Positions 29,813-39,186 of a DNA stretch of 64,000 nucleotides are shown piece after piece. The notes beneath the pieces were generated by a model. The model was given only the letters and a program-made list of their open reading frames with translations, had not been told where the DNA came from and did no database searches. A program made the position numbers and the translations under genes. The stretch comes from Thiomicrorhabdus sp. Milos-T2 (GTDB taxonomy: Bacteria; Pseudomonadota; Gammaproteobacteria; Thiomicrospirales; Thiomicrospiraceae). The DNA is taken from assembly GCF_000702325.1 (NCBI RefSeq), contig NZ_KL370891.1, positions 1,138,917-1,202,916 on the forward strand. Reading direction: 5' to 3'. Position 1 is the stretch's first letter. Each line of letters opens with the position of its first letter.

Positions 29813-29844
29813 CTTTTTAACATTCGCTAGAAATTAATTAACTT

Positions 29845-29875
29845 AAAAAAGTCACCAAGCCTGGTGGCTTTTTTT
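29845..29875 (+). terminator. Terminator formed by a near-palindrome copy (core 29854-29865)
   Basis: The core ACCAAGCCTGGT, one mismatch from the 12-bp palindrome, is flanked by AAAAAAG and CTTTTTTT, making a complete rho-independent terminator after the OsmC-like gene. Confidence 0.85.
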
Positions 29876-29950
29876 GCATTAAGCAACTTAATAATCCATT
29901 ATATTTACAAGTATTTTCCATTTTACTCGTGTTTAAATTTGAAACTAAGG

Positions 29951-29992
29951 GCACAAGATATTTTTGTGCAAAAAGGTGTATTCCTTTATAAT
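29951..29992 (+). promoter_or_regulatory. acnB promoter with overlapping dyad
   Basis: TTGTGC (29964-29969), a 17-base spacer and TATAAT (29987-29992) form a plausible sigma-70 promoter ending 27 bases before the acnB ATG. The -35 is the right arm of the dyad GCACAA-N7-TTGTGC (29951-29969), a possible operator. Confidence 0.5.
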
Positions 29993-30019
29993 TCATTAAA
30001 AATTATTTAAGGAATTTAA

Positions 30020-32818
30020 ATGAGCTTATATACAAAATACATGCAGGAAATCGAGACTCGCAAAAACGAGCTTGGACTTCACCCAAAACCTATCGATAGC
30101 GCTGAATTACTCTCCGAAATTATTGACCAAATTAAAGATACTACCAATGAGAATCGTGATGATTCTCTAAAGTTTTTTATCTATAACACACTTCCAGGTA
30201 CAACTCCGGCAGCGGTTGTAAAAGCACAGTTTTTAAAAGAGATTATTTTAGGTCAAGAAGTCGTCGCTGAAATTACGCCGGCTTTTGCTTTTGAGCTGTT
30301 GTCACATATGAAAGGAGGTCCATCGATTAAAGTGCTTCTTGATTTGGCGTTGTCTGATGATTTAGAAGTGGCTAAACCTGCTGCTGAGGTTTTAAAAACC
30401 CAAGTATTCTTATATGAAGCTGATACAGAACGTCTTGAAACTGCTTATAAAGCAGGAAATGAGATTGCTAAAGATATTCTTGAGAGTTATTCCCGCGCAG
30501 ATTTCTTTACCAAACTTCCTGAATTAGCGGAAGAGATTAAGGTAGTGACTTATGTAGCTGCGGAAGGCGATATTTCTACTGATTTACTTTCTCCAGGTAA
30601 CCAAGCGCACTCTCGTTCAGACCGTGAATTACATGGTCAATGCATGATTACCCCTGAAGCTCAGGCCAAAATTAAAGAATTACAAAAATCTAACCCTGAT
30701 GCAAAAGTCATGTTAGTCGCTGAAAAAGGCACTATGGGGGTAGGTTCTTCTCGTATGTCAGGTGTTAACAACGTGGCGCTTTGGACGGGTGAGCCTATTA
30801 GTCCATATGTACCCTTTGTAAACAATGCGCCTATCGTTGCAGGAACAAACGGTATTTCACCTATTTTCTTAACAACAGTTGATGTAACCGGTGGTATTGG
30901 GATTGATTTGCAAAACTGGGTTAAAAAGATTGATGCTAATGGTAAGGCTGTATTAGATGAAAATGGCGATGCAGTTTTAGAGCAAGCTTATTCTGTTGAT
31001 ACAGGAACGGTGTTAACCATTAACACTAAAGAGAAAAAATTGTACAACGGTGGTACCGAATTAGCGGATATTTCAGCATCATTTACACCTCAAAAAGTCG
31101 AGTTTATGCGTGCAGGTGGTTCTTACGCGGTGGTGTTTGGTAAAAAGTTACAAACATTTGCTGCTGAAACCTTAGGTGTAGAGGCTCCATTAGTTTTTGC
31201 ACCGGCTAAAGAAATTTCAAATGCTGGTCAAGGTCTAACCGCGGTAGAAAAAATCTTTAACAAAAATGCGGTGGGTGTTGTTTCAAAAACGCCATTACAT
31301 ACGGGTTCAGATGTTCGTGTAAAAGTGAATATTGTTGGTTCACAAGACACTACTGGTTTAATGACGGCACAAGAGCTTGAAGCGATGGCCGCAACAGTCA
31401 TTTCACCAACGGTAGATGGTGCTTATCAGTCTGGTTGTCATACGGCTTCTGTTTGGGATTCCAAAGCTCAAGCAAACATTCCAAAATTAATGAGCTTTAT
31501 GCATAATTTCGGCATGATTACCGCTCGTGACCCTAAAGGCGTTTATCATCCAATGACGGATGTTATTCATAAGGTATTAAATGATATTACGGTAGATGAA
31601 TGGGCCATTATTATTGGTGGTGACTCTCATACCCGTATGTCAAAAGGGGTTGCGTTTGGAGCTGATTCTGGAACCGTGGCACTTGCATTAGCCACCGGTG
31701 AAGCAACGATGCCTATTCCAGATTCTGTAAAGGTCACCTTTAAAGGTAAAATGAAAAGCCATATGGATTTCCGTGATGTGGTTCATGCTACTCAAGCTCA
31801 AATGTTAAAAGAGTTTGGTGAGAACGTGTTCCAAGGTCGAATTATTGAGGTTCACATTGGTACATTATTAGCTGACCAGGCCTTTACTTTTACAGACTGG
31901 ACAGCGGAAATGAAAGCCAAGGCTTCTATTAATATTTCTGAAGACGATACTTTAATTGAGTCTTTAGCTATTGCTAAGAGCCGTATTCAGATTATGATTG
32001 ATAAGGGTATGGATAATGATATTCATATGCTTCAGGGATTAATAGAAATAGCAGACAAACGTATTGCTGAAATTAAATCTGGTGATAAGCCGGCTTTAAG
32101 ACCTGATGATAATGCAAAGTATTATGCTGAAGTTGTTGTGGATTTGGATGAAATTGATGAGCCAATGATTGCTGATCCTGATGTAAATAACCCTGATGTT
32201 TCAAAACGTTATACGCATGATTCAATTAGAGGACTTTCATCTTACGGTGGAATGAAGAAAGTAGATCTTGGTTTTGTTGGCTCTTGTATGGTTCACAAAG
32301 GTGATATGCAGGTTATTGCACAGATGCTGAGAAATCTTGAAGCACAAAATGGCTCAGTGGAGTTTAAGGCTCCGCTAGTTATTGCACCACCAACCTATAA
32401 TATTGTTGATGAACTTAAAGCGGAAGGTGATTGGGAAATTCTACAAAAATACGCAGGTTTTGAGTTTGATGACAGTGCACCTAAAGATGCAGCACGTACT
32501 TCATATGAAAATATGATGTACCTTGAGCGCCCAGGTTGTAACCTCTGTATGGGTAACCAAGAAAAAGCAGAAAAAGGTGATACGGTATTAGCGACGTCTA
32601 CTCGTTTATTCCAAGGTCGTGTGGTTGAAGATTCTGACGAGAAAAAAGGGGAATCTTTGTTAGCCTCAACTCCTGTTGTTGTGCTTTCAACCATTCTAGG
32701 CCGAACACCAAGTTTAGATGAATACAAAACTGCAGTAACCGGTATTTATTTAACGGATTTTGCACCACCTGTAAAAGAGTTGAGTTCAGCCACAGCTACT
32801 ATTGAATTTAATATTTAA
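30020..32818 (+). CDS. acnB: Aconitate hydratase B
   Basis: This is a 932-residue [4Fe-4S] enzyme of the TCA cycle interconverting citrate and isocitrate; AcnB-type enzymes often also act on 2-methylisocitrate. The cluster cysteines are C756 (GSCMVHKG), C840 and C843 (RPGCNLCMGN). An N-terminal HEAT-like helical domain (about 1-165) precedes the swivelling domain, the AcnB order. It is some 65 residues longer than the Escherichia coli enzyme as I recall it, partly through extra sequence near residues 300-350 (DANGKAVLDENGDAVLEQ). It is transcribed alone from a consensus-like promoter and followed by a terminator. Confidence 0.95.
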   Translation: MSLYTKYMQEIETRKNELGLHPKPIDSAELLSEIIDQIKDTTNENRDDSLKFFIYNTLPGTTPAAVVKAQFLKEIILGQEVVAEITPAFAFELLSHMKGGPSIKVLLDLALSDDLEVAKPAAEVLKTQVFLYEADTERLETAYKAGNEIAKDILESYSRADFFTKLPELAEEIKVVTYVAAEGDISTDLLSPGNQAHSRSDRELHGQCMITPEAQAKIKELQKSNPDAKVMLVAEKGTMGVGSSRMSGVNNVALWTGEPISPYVPFVNNAPIVAGTNGISPIFLTTVDVTGGIGIDLQNWVKKIDANGKAVLDENGDAVLEQAYSVDTGTVLTINTKEKKLYNGGTELADISASFTPQKVEFMRAGGSYAVVFGKKLQTFAAETLGVEAPLVFAPAKEISNAGQGLTAVEKIFNKNAVGVVSKTPLHTGSDVRVKVNIVGSQDTTGLMTAQELEAMAATVISPTVDGAYQSGCHTASVWDSKAQANIPKLMSFMHNFGMITARDPKGVYHPMTDVIHKVLNDITVDEWAIIIGGDSHTRMSKGVAFGADSGTVALALATGEATMPIPDSVKVTFKGKMKSHMDFRDVVHATQAQMLKEFGENVFQGRIIEVHIGTLLADQAFTFTDWTAEMKAKASINISEDDTLIESLAIAKSRIQIMIDKGMDNDIHMLQGLIEIADKRIAEIKSGDKPALRPDDNAKYYAEVVVDLDEIDEPMIADPDVNNPDVSKRYTHDSIRGLSSYGGMKKVDLGFVGSCMVHKGDMQVIAQMLRNLEAQNGSVEFKAPLVIAPPTYNIVDELKAEGDWEILQKYAGFEFDDSAPKDAARTSYENMMYLERPGCNLCMGNQEKAEKGDTVLATSTRLFQGRVVEDSDEKKGESLLASTPVVVLSTILGRTPSLDEYKTAVTGIYLTDFAPPVKELSSATATIEFNI

Positions 32819-32868
32819 ATTTACAGAATAAGCGTAAGGGGTTAGGTTAAAACCGTTAATCCCAATAA

Positions 32869-32907
32869 AAAACCGACTATGACATCTTAGGTTATAGTCG
32901 GTTTTTT
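32869..32907 (+). terminator. acnB terminator
   Basis: AACCGACTAT and ATAGTCGGTT form the stem around a ~13-base loop, followed by a T run. Confidence 0.88.
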
Positions 32908-33014
32908 GTTTATTAAGAGTATTAATAATCGGTTCGTTAAATTACTGTTTATAATATCTAAAATTTATCTAAACTCGATTGGTTTATATCTTTGGTAAAC
33001 GTTAAGGAAACATA

Positions 33015-34994
33015 ATGCATTTAAAAAAAATCACGACTGTTATTGTTTTAGGAACGGTTCTTAATGGATGTTCTTCATCTCAAATATCAAGTGATAGTGA
33101 TTCAAATTCAAAACAGTTTTCTCAGGCCGAAGTTGATTTAATGATTGAGCAGGCTAGGGTAGATGAACAACAGAGAATCAATTCAGAATTAAATCGTCAA
33201 GCGCAACAAAAACGAATTTTTAAAAGGCTATTGGCCGAAAAAAATGGAACAAAGGTAAGTAGCAAATCCACTGAAGTTGATAAGCCTACAATGCATTCTG
33301 AAATACATAAAATAATTCCCACTTCACGTAAACCTGTGCTGTATAAAAAAATGGATGGTGTTTCTTATTATCGTTGTGCTGCAAATTCTTTAGTACCAAT
33401 CAAAGATATTGATGGAAAGTTTATTTATCACCCAAATAAAAGGGAGTTAACGGCTACTTTATGTAAAGCCAATCGTGATAAAAAAACCATGCTTGCACTG
33501 CAAACTGCGTTATACAACCAAGGGTATTTAGTTTCGGATAGCTTAACCAAAGATCAGCTTATCGACGGTATTTGGGGTGAAACTACATTGGTTGCAGTTA
33601 AGAAATATCAACAAGATCATGGTTTGTTATTTGGTCAATTAAGTATACAAACGCTTGAGCATATAGGGTTGTTTAGAGAAGATAAAATTGTTGATGATAT
33701 GCTCGGCGTTAAACAGATTAAGGTTGTAAAACAAGAGCCTATTGATGAGAGTGAAATCGCTTCTGCACAATTTTCTGATGAAGAGAATGTAAAAGTTAGT
33801 CATAAAGAGGTGGCAACAAGCGAGACTCCCGATGAGGTGAAAGAGGTTGCTGAAAATGTAAATGCGTTAGTTAAAGATAAAAAACAAAGACAAGATAAGA
33901 ATCCGTCACAAATCTTAGAAGCCGCTAATTCAGTAGAGAAAACAAACAATAAAAATGAGATAGAAATTGCAAGGATTGTGCCTAAATCTCGTAAACCAGT
34001 TTTGTATAAAAACTTGGAGGGAGTTAACTATTATCGTTGTGCAGCAAATGCGTTAGTGCCAATTAATAATGGTTCTGAAGGCTGGCGTTATTCAAAAGGT
34101 AAGAAAGAGTTAAGTGCAACGCTTTGCAAAAAAAGTCGTGATGTCGCCACAATGACGGCTTTACAGTATGAACTTTATGATAAAGGCTATCTTAAGTCAG
34201 ATTCATTAACTCAAGATCAGTTGATTGATGGCGTTTGGGGTGAAACGACTTTGGTTGCATTAAAAGATTATCAGCAAAAAAATGGCTTACTGTATGGTCA
34301 ATTAACCATTGAGTCTCTTGAAAATATAGGTGTTTTTGAAGCGGATTCCAAACGAATTAAACAGGTCTCTCAAAACTTGGTAAACTCAAAGCCTCAAGAG
34401 AAAAAACAAACACAAGAAGCAGATGAAATTAAAGAAACCGAAGCTACAAAGCCGCTTAGTGTTAAGAAAGCATCTCCGTTGTTAGAGACTGAGAATGAGG
34501 TTGGTAATGAGGTTGTTAGTGAGGCTGTGGCTGAGAGTACGACCAAGAGTAAGACTGAAAGTAATGACGTTTTTAACCCAATCATTCTCAAGGGTATAAA
34601 TGAAAACTCATTTAATGTGACGGATATTCCTAAAACAAGTCATTACGTTGTTTATGGATATGTAAAAGGCGAGAAAGTCTGGCGTTGTCGCGCTCGAGCA
34701 GACATCCCTAAAAAATTAGACAATGGAAAATTAGTTTATAACGGACTTAAAGAGTTTAGGGCGACTTTATGTAAAGCAAGTCGTAGCGCAGACATTATCA
34801 AAAGCCTTCAGTTGTCCTTAAGAGATAAGGGGTATTTAAAACCAAATCCTCCATTAGATTTAGTGGTGATTGATGGTATTTGGGGAATCAACACTTTAAG
34901 CGCTGTTAAGGCTTATCAAAAAGAAAATGGATTAGCTTACGGGCAGTTAACGCTTGAAGTTCTTCAACACTTAGGTGTATTTAAAAAAGAGTAA
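33015..34994 (+). CDS. Lipoprotein with three cysteine-paired peptidoglycan-binding modules
   Basis: This 659-residue protein begins with a lipoprotein signal (L-N-G-C, lipidated at C19). Three homologous modules lie at about residues 102-220, 322-442 and 540-659. Each has a short N-part with two cysteines (YYRCAANSLVP ... TATLCK) and a C-part resembling PG_binding_1 (QTALYNQGYL ... IDGIWGETTLVAVKKYQQDHGL). Modules 1 and 2 are most alike; module 3 is more divergent (VWRCRARADIP). Charged Lys/Glu-rich linkers separate them. It should sit in the outer or inner membrane and bind cell wall, with each Cys pair likely disulfide-bonded. No enzymatic domain is seen. The function is otherwise unknown. 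Confidence 0.75.
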   Translation: MHLKKITTVIVLGTVLNGCSSSQISSDSDSNSKQFSQAEVDLMIEQARVDEQQRINSELNRQAQQKRIFKRLLAEKNGTKVSSKSTEVDKPTMHSEIHKIIPTSRKPVLYKKMDGVSYYRCAANSLVPIKDIDGKFIYHPNKRELTATLCKANRDKKTMLALQTALYNQGYLVSDSLTKDQLIDGIWGETTLVAVKKYQQDHGLLFGQLSIQTLEHIGLFREDKIVDDMLGVKQIKVVKQEPIDESEIASAQFSDEENVKVSHKEVATSETPDEVKEVAENVNALVKDKKQRQDKNPSQILEAANSVEKTNNKNEIEIARIVPKSRKPVLYKNLEGVNYYRCAANALVPINNGSEGWRYSKGKKELSATLCKKSRDVATMTALQYELYDKGYLKSDSLTQDQLIDGVWGETTLVALKDYQQKNGLLYGQLTIESLENIGVFEADSKRIKQVSQNLVNSKPQEKKQTQEADEIKETEATKPLSVKKASPLLETENEVGNEVVSEAVAESTTKSKTESNDVFNPIILKGINENSFNVTDIPKTSHYVVYGYVKGEKVWRCRARADIPKKLDNGKLVYNGLKEFRATLCKASRSADIIKSLQLSLRDKGYLKPNPPLDLVVIDGIWGINTLSAVKAYQKENGLAYGQLTLEVLQHLGVFKKE

Positions 34995-35066
34995 GTCTTA
35001 AAGGGCTATAAAGATTGCTACCACGCTCGTCAAAGATATAGCTATTTAAGACATAGATTAGGCATT

Positions 35067-35091
35067 AAAAAGCCGACAAATGCCGGCTTTA
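35067..35091 (+). terminator. Terminator-like hairpin after the lipoprotein gene
   Basis: AAAGCCG and CGGCTTT pair around a small internal loop. The T run is short, so efficiency is uncertain. Confidence 0.6.
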
Positions 35092-35117
35092 TGGTTAAGT
35101 TAAGATGGGTGTTGTTA

Positions 35118-35139
35118 AAGCTACCATGCCTGGTAGCTT
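35118..35139. repeat. Hairpin built on the 12-bp palindrome, one mismatch (core 35123-35134)
   Basis: ACCATGCCTGGT, one mismatch from consensus, sits within the arms AAGCTACCA/TGGTAGCTT between the convergent lipoprotein and S49 peptidase genes. Confidence 0.85.
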
Positions 35140-35158
35140 AATAAAAACATGATCTTTT

Positions 35159-36112
35159 TTAATGCATTGTTGATAGGTATAAAGAAAGTTTACTGGCTGT
35201 TTGAGTGCTAATGTCACCCATAAGCTCTTCAATGACACTCTTTTTACCTTCATAGTAGCGAATATTATCATTTCCAATAATATCTCTAGTAACAGAACCT
35301 AAGTCACCAAGTCCATCAATTAAGCCGTTTTCAGTCGCTTCATCACCAAGCCATACTAAACCTGTGTAAGTTTCAGGAGTCTCTTTAATTCTGTCGCCAC
35401 GACCATCACGAACTGCTTTAATAAACTGTTGGTGAGTACGTTCTAAGATATGTTCTTGAAAAAATTTACGACCGGCTTCATCTTTTTCACTGAAAGGGTC
35501 AATAAAGGTTTTATGTTCTCCAGCATGCATAGAGCGGTTTTCAACCCCTATTTTATCCATTAAACCAGTAAAACCAAATGTATCCATGCGTACGCCAACC
35601 GAGCCTACCATAGAACCTTTATTGGCATAAATTTTATCAGCAGCAACCGCAATGTAATAACAACCTGAAGCACACATATCTTCTACAACCACATAAACGG
35701 TTTTTTTATATTTAGTTTTAAGACGTACGATTTCATCGTTTATTAAGGCGGATTGAACAGGACTTCCACCAGGCGAGTTGGCTTGAATAATTACAGCCTC
35801 GCTAGATTCATTTTTAAAGGCCTCTCTTAATAAAGGTTTAATGGTTTCAGCACTCGTTTTTGTGCCAGGCATAATAGCGCCATCTAATTTAACAACAGCA
35901 ACATGAGGTTTGTTTGAACTTAGATTTTCAAATTCTTCGCCAGAAGTTAGATTTTGGCTAGCAATATAGATAAAAAATACAATGTAACCAGCTATCGCCA
36001 GCTTAAGAAAGTTAGCAAAGCGTCGGCTCCAACGCTCTTGTTTAACTAGAGACTCTACCGCTAAAGCTAAGCGGCTAAATCCTTGTTGTGAGTTTTCAGA
36101 CTCTTGAGACAT
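35159..36112 (-). CDS. S49 signal peptide peptidase, SppA type
   Basis: This 317-residue protease is anchored by one N-terminal helix (about 36-52) with the catalytic part in the periplasm. The nucleophile is S149 in EDMCASGCYYIA and the general base is K201 in GEHKTFIDPFS, a Ser-Lys dyad 52 residues apart as in the short Bacillus SppA. NSPGGSPVQSA (about 112-122) forms the oxyanion-hole strand. It degrades signal-peptide remnants in the membrane. The short form lacks the duplicated N-terminal half of Escherichia coli SppA. It is divergent from uvrC with 66 bp between. Confidence 0.9.
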   Translation of the reverse strand: MSQESENSQQGFSRLALAVESLVKQERWSRRFANFLKLAIAGYIVFFIYIASQNLTSGEEFENLSSNKPHVAVVKLDGAIMPGTKTSAETIKPLLREAFKNESSEAVIIQANSPGGSPVQSALINDEIVRLKTKYKKTVYVVVEDMCASGCYYIAVAADKIYANKGSMVGSVGVRMDTFGFTGLMDKIGVENRSMHAGEHKTFIDPFSEKDEAGRKFFQEHILERTHQQFIKAVRDGRGDRIKETPETYTGLVWLGDEATENGLIDGLGDLGSVTRDIIGNDNIRYYEGKKSVIEELMGDISTQTASKLSLYLSTMH

Positions 36113-36178
36113 TATTTATCCTTTATAATGATAGTTCACAATTTATTTAAGCAATCAATTCTAACCGTTTTCTAGTAT

Positions 36179-38077
36179 ATGACCCAAGATAATATCTCTC
36201 TAAATCACAAAAAAAATGACTCAGTTGATAATTCAGTACCTGCAATATCTGCAGTAGATGAATTTGATATTGAAGCTTTTTTAAAGCAGTTAACCCAAAG
36301 GCCTGGTGTTTATCGAATGATAAATAGCAAAGGTACGATTATTTATGTGGGTAAGGCTAAAAATTTAAAACGCCGTGTGTCGAGCTATTTTAAAAAGCAA
36401 CATGATGAGATTAAGACGGCAAAAATGGTGCAGCAAATAGCACGGGTTGAAGTCACCGTTACGGATACCGATAGTGAAGCTTTTATATTAGAAAACACAT
36501 TAATAAAACGTTATAAACCTAAGTACAATATACTTTTTAGGGATGATAAGTCTTATCCTTATATTTTTGTTTCAACCACCAAAGATTTTCCGGCTTTAAG
36601 TTATCACCGTGGTGCAAAAAGACGTAAAGGAGAATATTTTGGCCCATTTCCCAATGCCTCAGCAGTCCATCAAACATTACAGTCTTTGCAAAAGATTTTT
36701 CCGGTTAGACAGTGTGCTGAAAGTGTTTTTAATCATCGATCTCGACCTTGTTTGCAATACCAAATTAAGCGTTGTTCAGGGCCATGTGTTGAAGGGTTGA
36801 TTAGTAAAGCGCATTATCAAGAAGATGTACGCCATACACTTGGATTTTTAAAAGGTAAAAGTTTTGAGGTGATTGAAGAGCTTGGGCACAAAATGGAACA
36901 GGCTTCAGAAGAGTTAGAATTTGAGCAAGCTGCTCGTTATCGAGATCAGGTTTCGGCTTTAAGAGCAATACAAAGTCAGCACTTAATTAACCAACCGGGC
37001 TCAAAGGATATGGATGTTATTGCCATCGCTGAACAGGCTTCTCAGGTCTGTGTGTGTTTAATGATGTACCGTGGTGGAAATTTATGGGGTAGTGAACACT
37101 ATTACCCCAAATTAACCGATGGTTTTGAAAAGCAGGAGGTTATGACGGCATTTATTACTCAGCATTACCTAGTGCATCCTATTCCCGCTGAGTTGATAGT
37201 GGACTGCGAGTTACAAGACAAAGAAAGTATCCAGGCCTGGTTAAAAGAACAACGTCAAAAACCAGTGTTTTTGAAGAGCGCTCATAATCAAGTTAATAAA
37301 GGCTTGGTTCAGCTTGCTATGACTAATGCTTTGTCTGGTTTAAAACAACATATGACTCAACGGGCAACGCAAACGCAACGAGTGGAAGCATTACAAGAAT
37401 CTCTAGCGTTAGTTAATCCGCCAAATTATATGGAATGTTTTGATATTAGTCACACGCAAGGACAAATGACAATTGCCAGTTGTGTGGTGTTTCATGATGG
37501 TATTCCCAACACCCAAGCGTATCGAAAATTTAATATAGAAGGCATTCAACCGGGTGATGATTACGCTGCTATGCATCAGGCAATGCAACGCCGTTATGCT
37601 CGTTTAAAGAAAGAAAATGCCGTTTTGCCCGATTTAATTGTAGTTGATGGTGGTAAAGGGCAGCTTACTCAAGCGATAGATGTTTTAAAAACGCTAGAAC
37701 TAGAACATGTACCTTTGGTTTCTGTTGCTAAAGGAGAAGGGCGTAAAGCTGGTTTAGAGATTCTTTACACTCCTTATAATTTAGAGGGCATTGATTTAGA
37801 GTCAGATGATATAGCCCTGCATCTGATTAATCACATAAGAGATGAAGCGCATCGTTTTGCAATCACATCACATAGAGCAAAACGAACTAAAGCACAAACA
37901 CAGTCAAGTCTAGAATCAATAGAAGGCATTGGGCCTAAAACACGCAAACAATTACTGGTACATTTTGGTGGCTTAGGCGAGGTTAAAGAAGCTTCGGTCT
38001 CAGAGCTGCAAAAAGTCAAAGGTATCAGTTTAGATAAAGCACAAAAAATTTATGACTTTTTTCATGGAAGTCTTTAG
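36179..38077 (+). CDS. uvrC: UvrABC system protein C
   Basis: This is a 632-residue nuclease that makes both incisions in nucleotide excision repair. The GIY-YIG domain (about 36-120) has GVYRMINSKGTIIYVGKAKNLKRR for the 3' cut. A UVR motif (about 225-260) contacts UvrB. The RNase H-like 5'-nuclease domain contains FDISHTQGQMTIAS and VVDGGKGQL, and a helix-hairpin-helix pair closes the protein. The first ~35 residues are a polar extension not usual in UvrC. The following pgsA order uvrC-pgsA is typical of gammaproteobacteria. A one-mismatch palindrome lies at 37230. Confidence 0.96.
   Translation: MTQDNISLNHKKNDSVDNSVPAISAVDEFDIEAFLKQLTQRPGVYRMINSKGTIIYVGKAKNLKRRVSSYFKKQHDEIKTAKMVQQIARVEVTVTDTDSEAFILENTLIKRYKPKYNILFRDDKSYPYIFVSTTKDFPALSYHRGAKRRKGEYFGPFPNASAVHQTLQSLQKIFPVRQCAESVFNHRSRPCLQYQIKRCSGPCVEGLISKAHYQEDVRHTLGFLKGKSFEVIEELGHKMEQASEELEFEQAARYRDQVSALRAIQSQHLINQPGSKDMDVIAIAEQASQVCVCLMMYRGGNLWGSEHYYPKLTDGFEKQEVMTAFITQHYLVHPIPAELIVDCELQDKESIQAWLKEQRQKPVFLKSAHNQVNKGLVQLAMTNALSGLKQHMTQRATQTQRVEALQESLALVNPPNYMECFDISHTQGQMTIASCVVFHDGIPNTQAYRKFNIEGIQPGDDYAAMHQAMQRRYARLKKENAVLPDLIVVDGGKGQLTQAIDVLKTLELEHVPLVSVAKGEGRKAGLEILYTPYNLEGIDLESDDIALHLINHIRDEAHRFAITSHRAKRTKAQTQSSLESIEGIGPKTRKQLLVHFGGLGEVKEASVSELQKVKGISLDKAQKIYDFFHGSL
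37230..37241. repeat. ACCAGGCCTGGT palindrome, one mismatch
   Basis: TCCAGGCCTGGT inside uvrC, encoding I-Q-A-W-L. Confidence 0.85.
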
Positions 38078-38164
38078 CAAAGTTTATTAATTTCAATTAA
38101 CCTGGCTTTTTAAAGGTGTGGTAGTATTTACGCCATTAATTTAATTCTTAAAAAAGAGTAAAAA

Positions 38165-38737
38165 ATGTCAATTAAATCACTGCCAATGATGATGACTTGG
38201 AGTCGAGTAGTACTGATTCCCGTTTTTTTGGTTTGTTACTATGCACCAATAGAAGACGCCCGTTTTTGGGCTGGTTTGGCCTTTATGATTGCGGCAATAA
38301 CGGATTGGTTTGATGGCTATTTAGCAAGAAAACTTGGCTCCGATAGTAAATTAGGCGCTTTCTTAGATCCTGTTGCCGATAAGTTGATTGTTGCCGCTGC
38401 TTTAATTGTTGTTGCAGCGGAGTATCACGATAATATTTACGTTATTATTTCAGCCGTTTTGATTATGATGCGTGAGATTGGTATTTCAGCACTACGTGAA
38501 TGGATGGCTGAAAATAATGCAAGAGATGTCGTTGCGGTATCTAAATTAGGCAAAATCAAAACAGCCTCTCAATTAGCCGCTTTAACGTGGCTACTTTATG
38601 GTGGGGAGCTTTGGGGTATAAACTGGGGTGAACTTGGTTTCCCAATGCTTTACTTCGCAGCAGTTTTAACGGTGATTACTTGGGTACAATATACCTTAGC
38701 CGCTCTGCCTGAAATTATTCGTTCAACAGAATCATAG
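38165..38737 (+). CDS. pgsA: CDP-diacylglycerol-glycerol-3-phosphate 3-phosphatidyltransferase
   Basis: This 190-residue inner-membrane enzyme makes phosphatidylglycerol phosphate, the committed step to PG and cardiolipin. The CDP-alcohol phosphotransferase motif is complete: D-W-F-D-G-Y-L-A-R, then G near +8 and D-P-V-A-D (about residues 47-72). It has about five hydrophobic helices. It follows uvrC by 87 bases and precedes the tRNA cluster, as often seen in gammaproteobacteria. Confidence 0.95.
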   Translation: MSIKSLPMMMTWSRVVLIPVFLVCYYAPIEDARFWAGLAFMIAAITDWFDGYLARKLGSDSKLGAFLDPVADKLIVAAALIVVAAEYHDNIYVIISAVLIMMREIGISALREWMAENNARDVVAVSKLGKIKTASQLAALTWLLYGGELWGINWGELGFPMLYFAAVLTVITWVQYTLAALPEIIRSTES

Positions 38738-38806
38738 GCTTAGCTGAGTACAATAATTTTTGATAAATTAATTCAAAAACTTTTTAATTTTTTTCAAAAA
38801 AATAGC

Positions 38807-38834
38807 TTGACCTTTATGGGCTACTCCCTATAAT
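38807..38834 (+). promoter_or_regulatory. Promoter of the tRNA Gly-Cys-Leu cluster
   Basis: TTGACC (38807-38812), a 16-base spacer and TATAAT (38829-38834) lie 13 bases before the first tRNA. Confidence 0.85.
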
Positions 38835-38847
38835 ACGCACCCATCAA

Positions 38848-38922
38848 GCGGGAATAGCTCAGCGGTAGAGCACAACCTTGCCAAGGTTGGGGTCGCGAGT
38901 TCGATCCTCGTTTCCCGCTCCA
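38848..38922 (+). tRNA. tRNA-Gly (GCC)
   Basis: The acceptor arms GCGGGAA/TTCCCGC, the T-arm GAGTTCGATCCTC and the anticodon GCC in CCTTGCCAAGG are clear, with CCA encoded. It is the first of three clustered tRNAs. Confidence 0.97.
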
Positions 38923-38927
38923 AAGAT

Positions 38928-39001
38928 GGCGGAATAGCAAAGTGGCTATGCAGTGGATTGCAAATCCATCTACCGCGGTTCGACTCCGCGTTCCGCCTCC
39001 A
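38928..39001 (+). tRNA. tRNA-Cys (GCA)
   Basis: The acceptor arms GGCGGAA/TTCCGCC, anticodon GCA in GGATTGCAAATCC and encoded CCA are present. It starts five bases after tRNA-Gly. Confidence 0.97.
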
Positions 39002-39055
39002 TATTCTTCATCTTTAATAAAAGATGAAATACTCAGTGTTTTTCACTGGACACCT

Positions 39056-39142
39056 GCCCAGGTGGCGAAATTGGTAGACGCAGGGGACTTAAAATCCCCC
39101 GGTAGAAATACTGTGCCGGTTCGACTCCGGCCCTGGGCACCA
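39056..39142 (+). tRNA. tRNA-Leu (TAA)
   Basis: This 87-base class II tRNA has the acceptor arms GCCCAGG/CCTGGGC, a long variable arm and anticodon TAA in GGGACTTAAAATCCC, with CCA encoded. Confidence 0.97.
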
Positions 39143-39149
39143 TATTCTG

Positions 39150-39185
39150 AAAGCTAGATTAGATAATTCTAATCTGGCTTTTTTT
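39150..39185 (+). terminator. Terminator of the tRNA cluster
   Basis: AAAGCTAGATTAGA and TCTAATCTGGCTTT form a long stem with one mismatched pair around ATAAT, followed by a T run. Confidence 0.88.
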
Positions 39186-39186
39186 A

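Noticed and set aside
36296-36307. AGGCCTGGT half-site at the start of uvrC, and similar partial sites at 19434 and 31875
   Set aside because: Only one arm matches the iterated palindrome (two or more mismatches), so they were not counted.
38942-39157. 71-residue plus-strand ORF
   Set aside because: It runs through tRNA-Cys and tRNA-Leu and has no ribosome-binding site; it is a by-product of the tRNA sequences.
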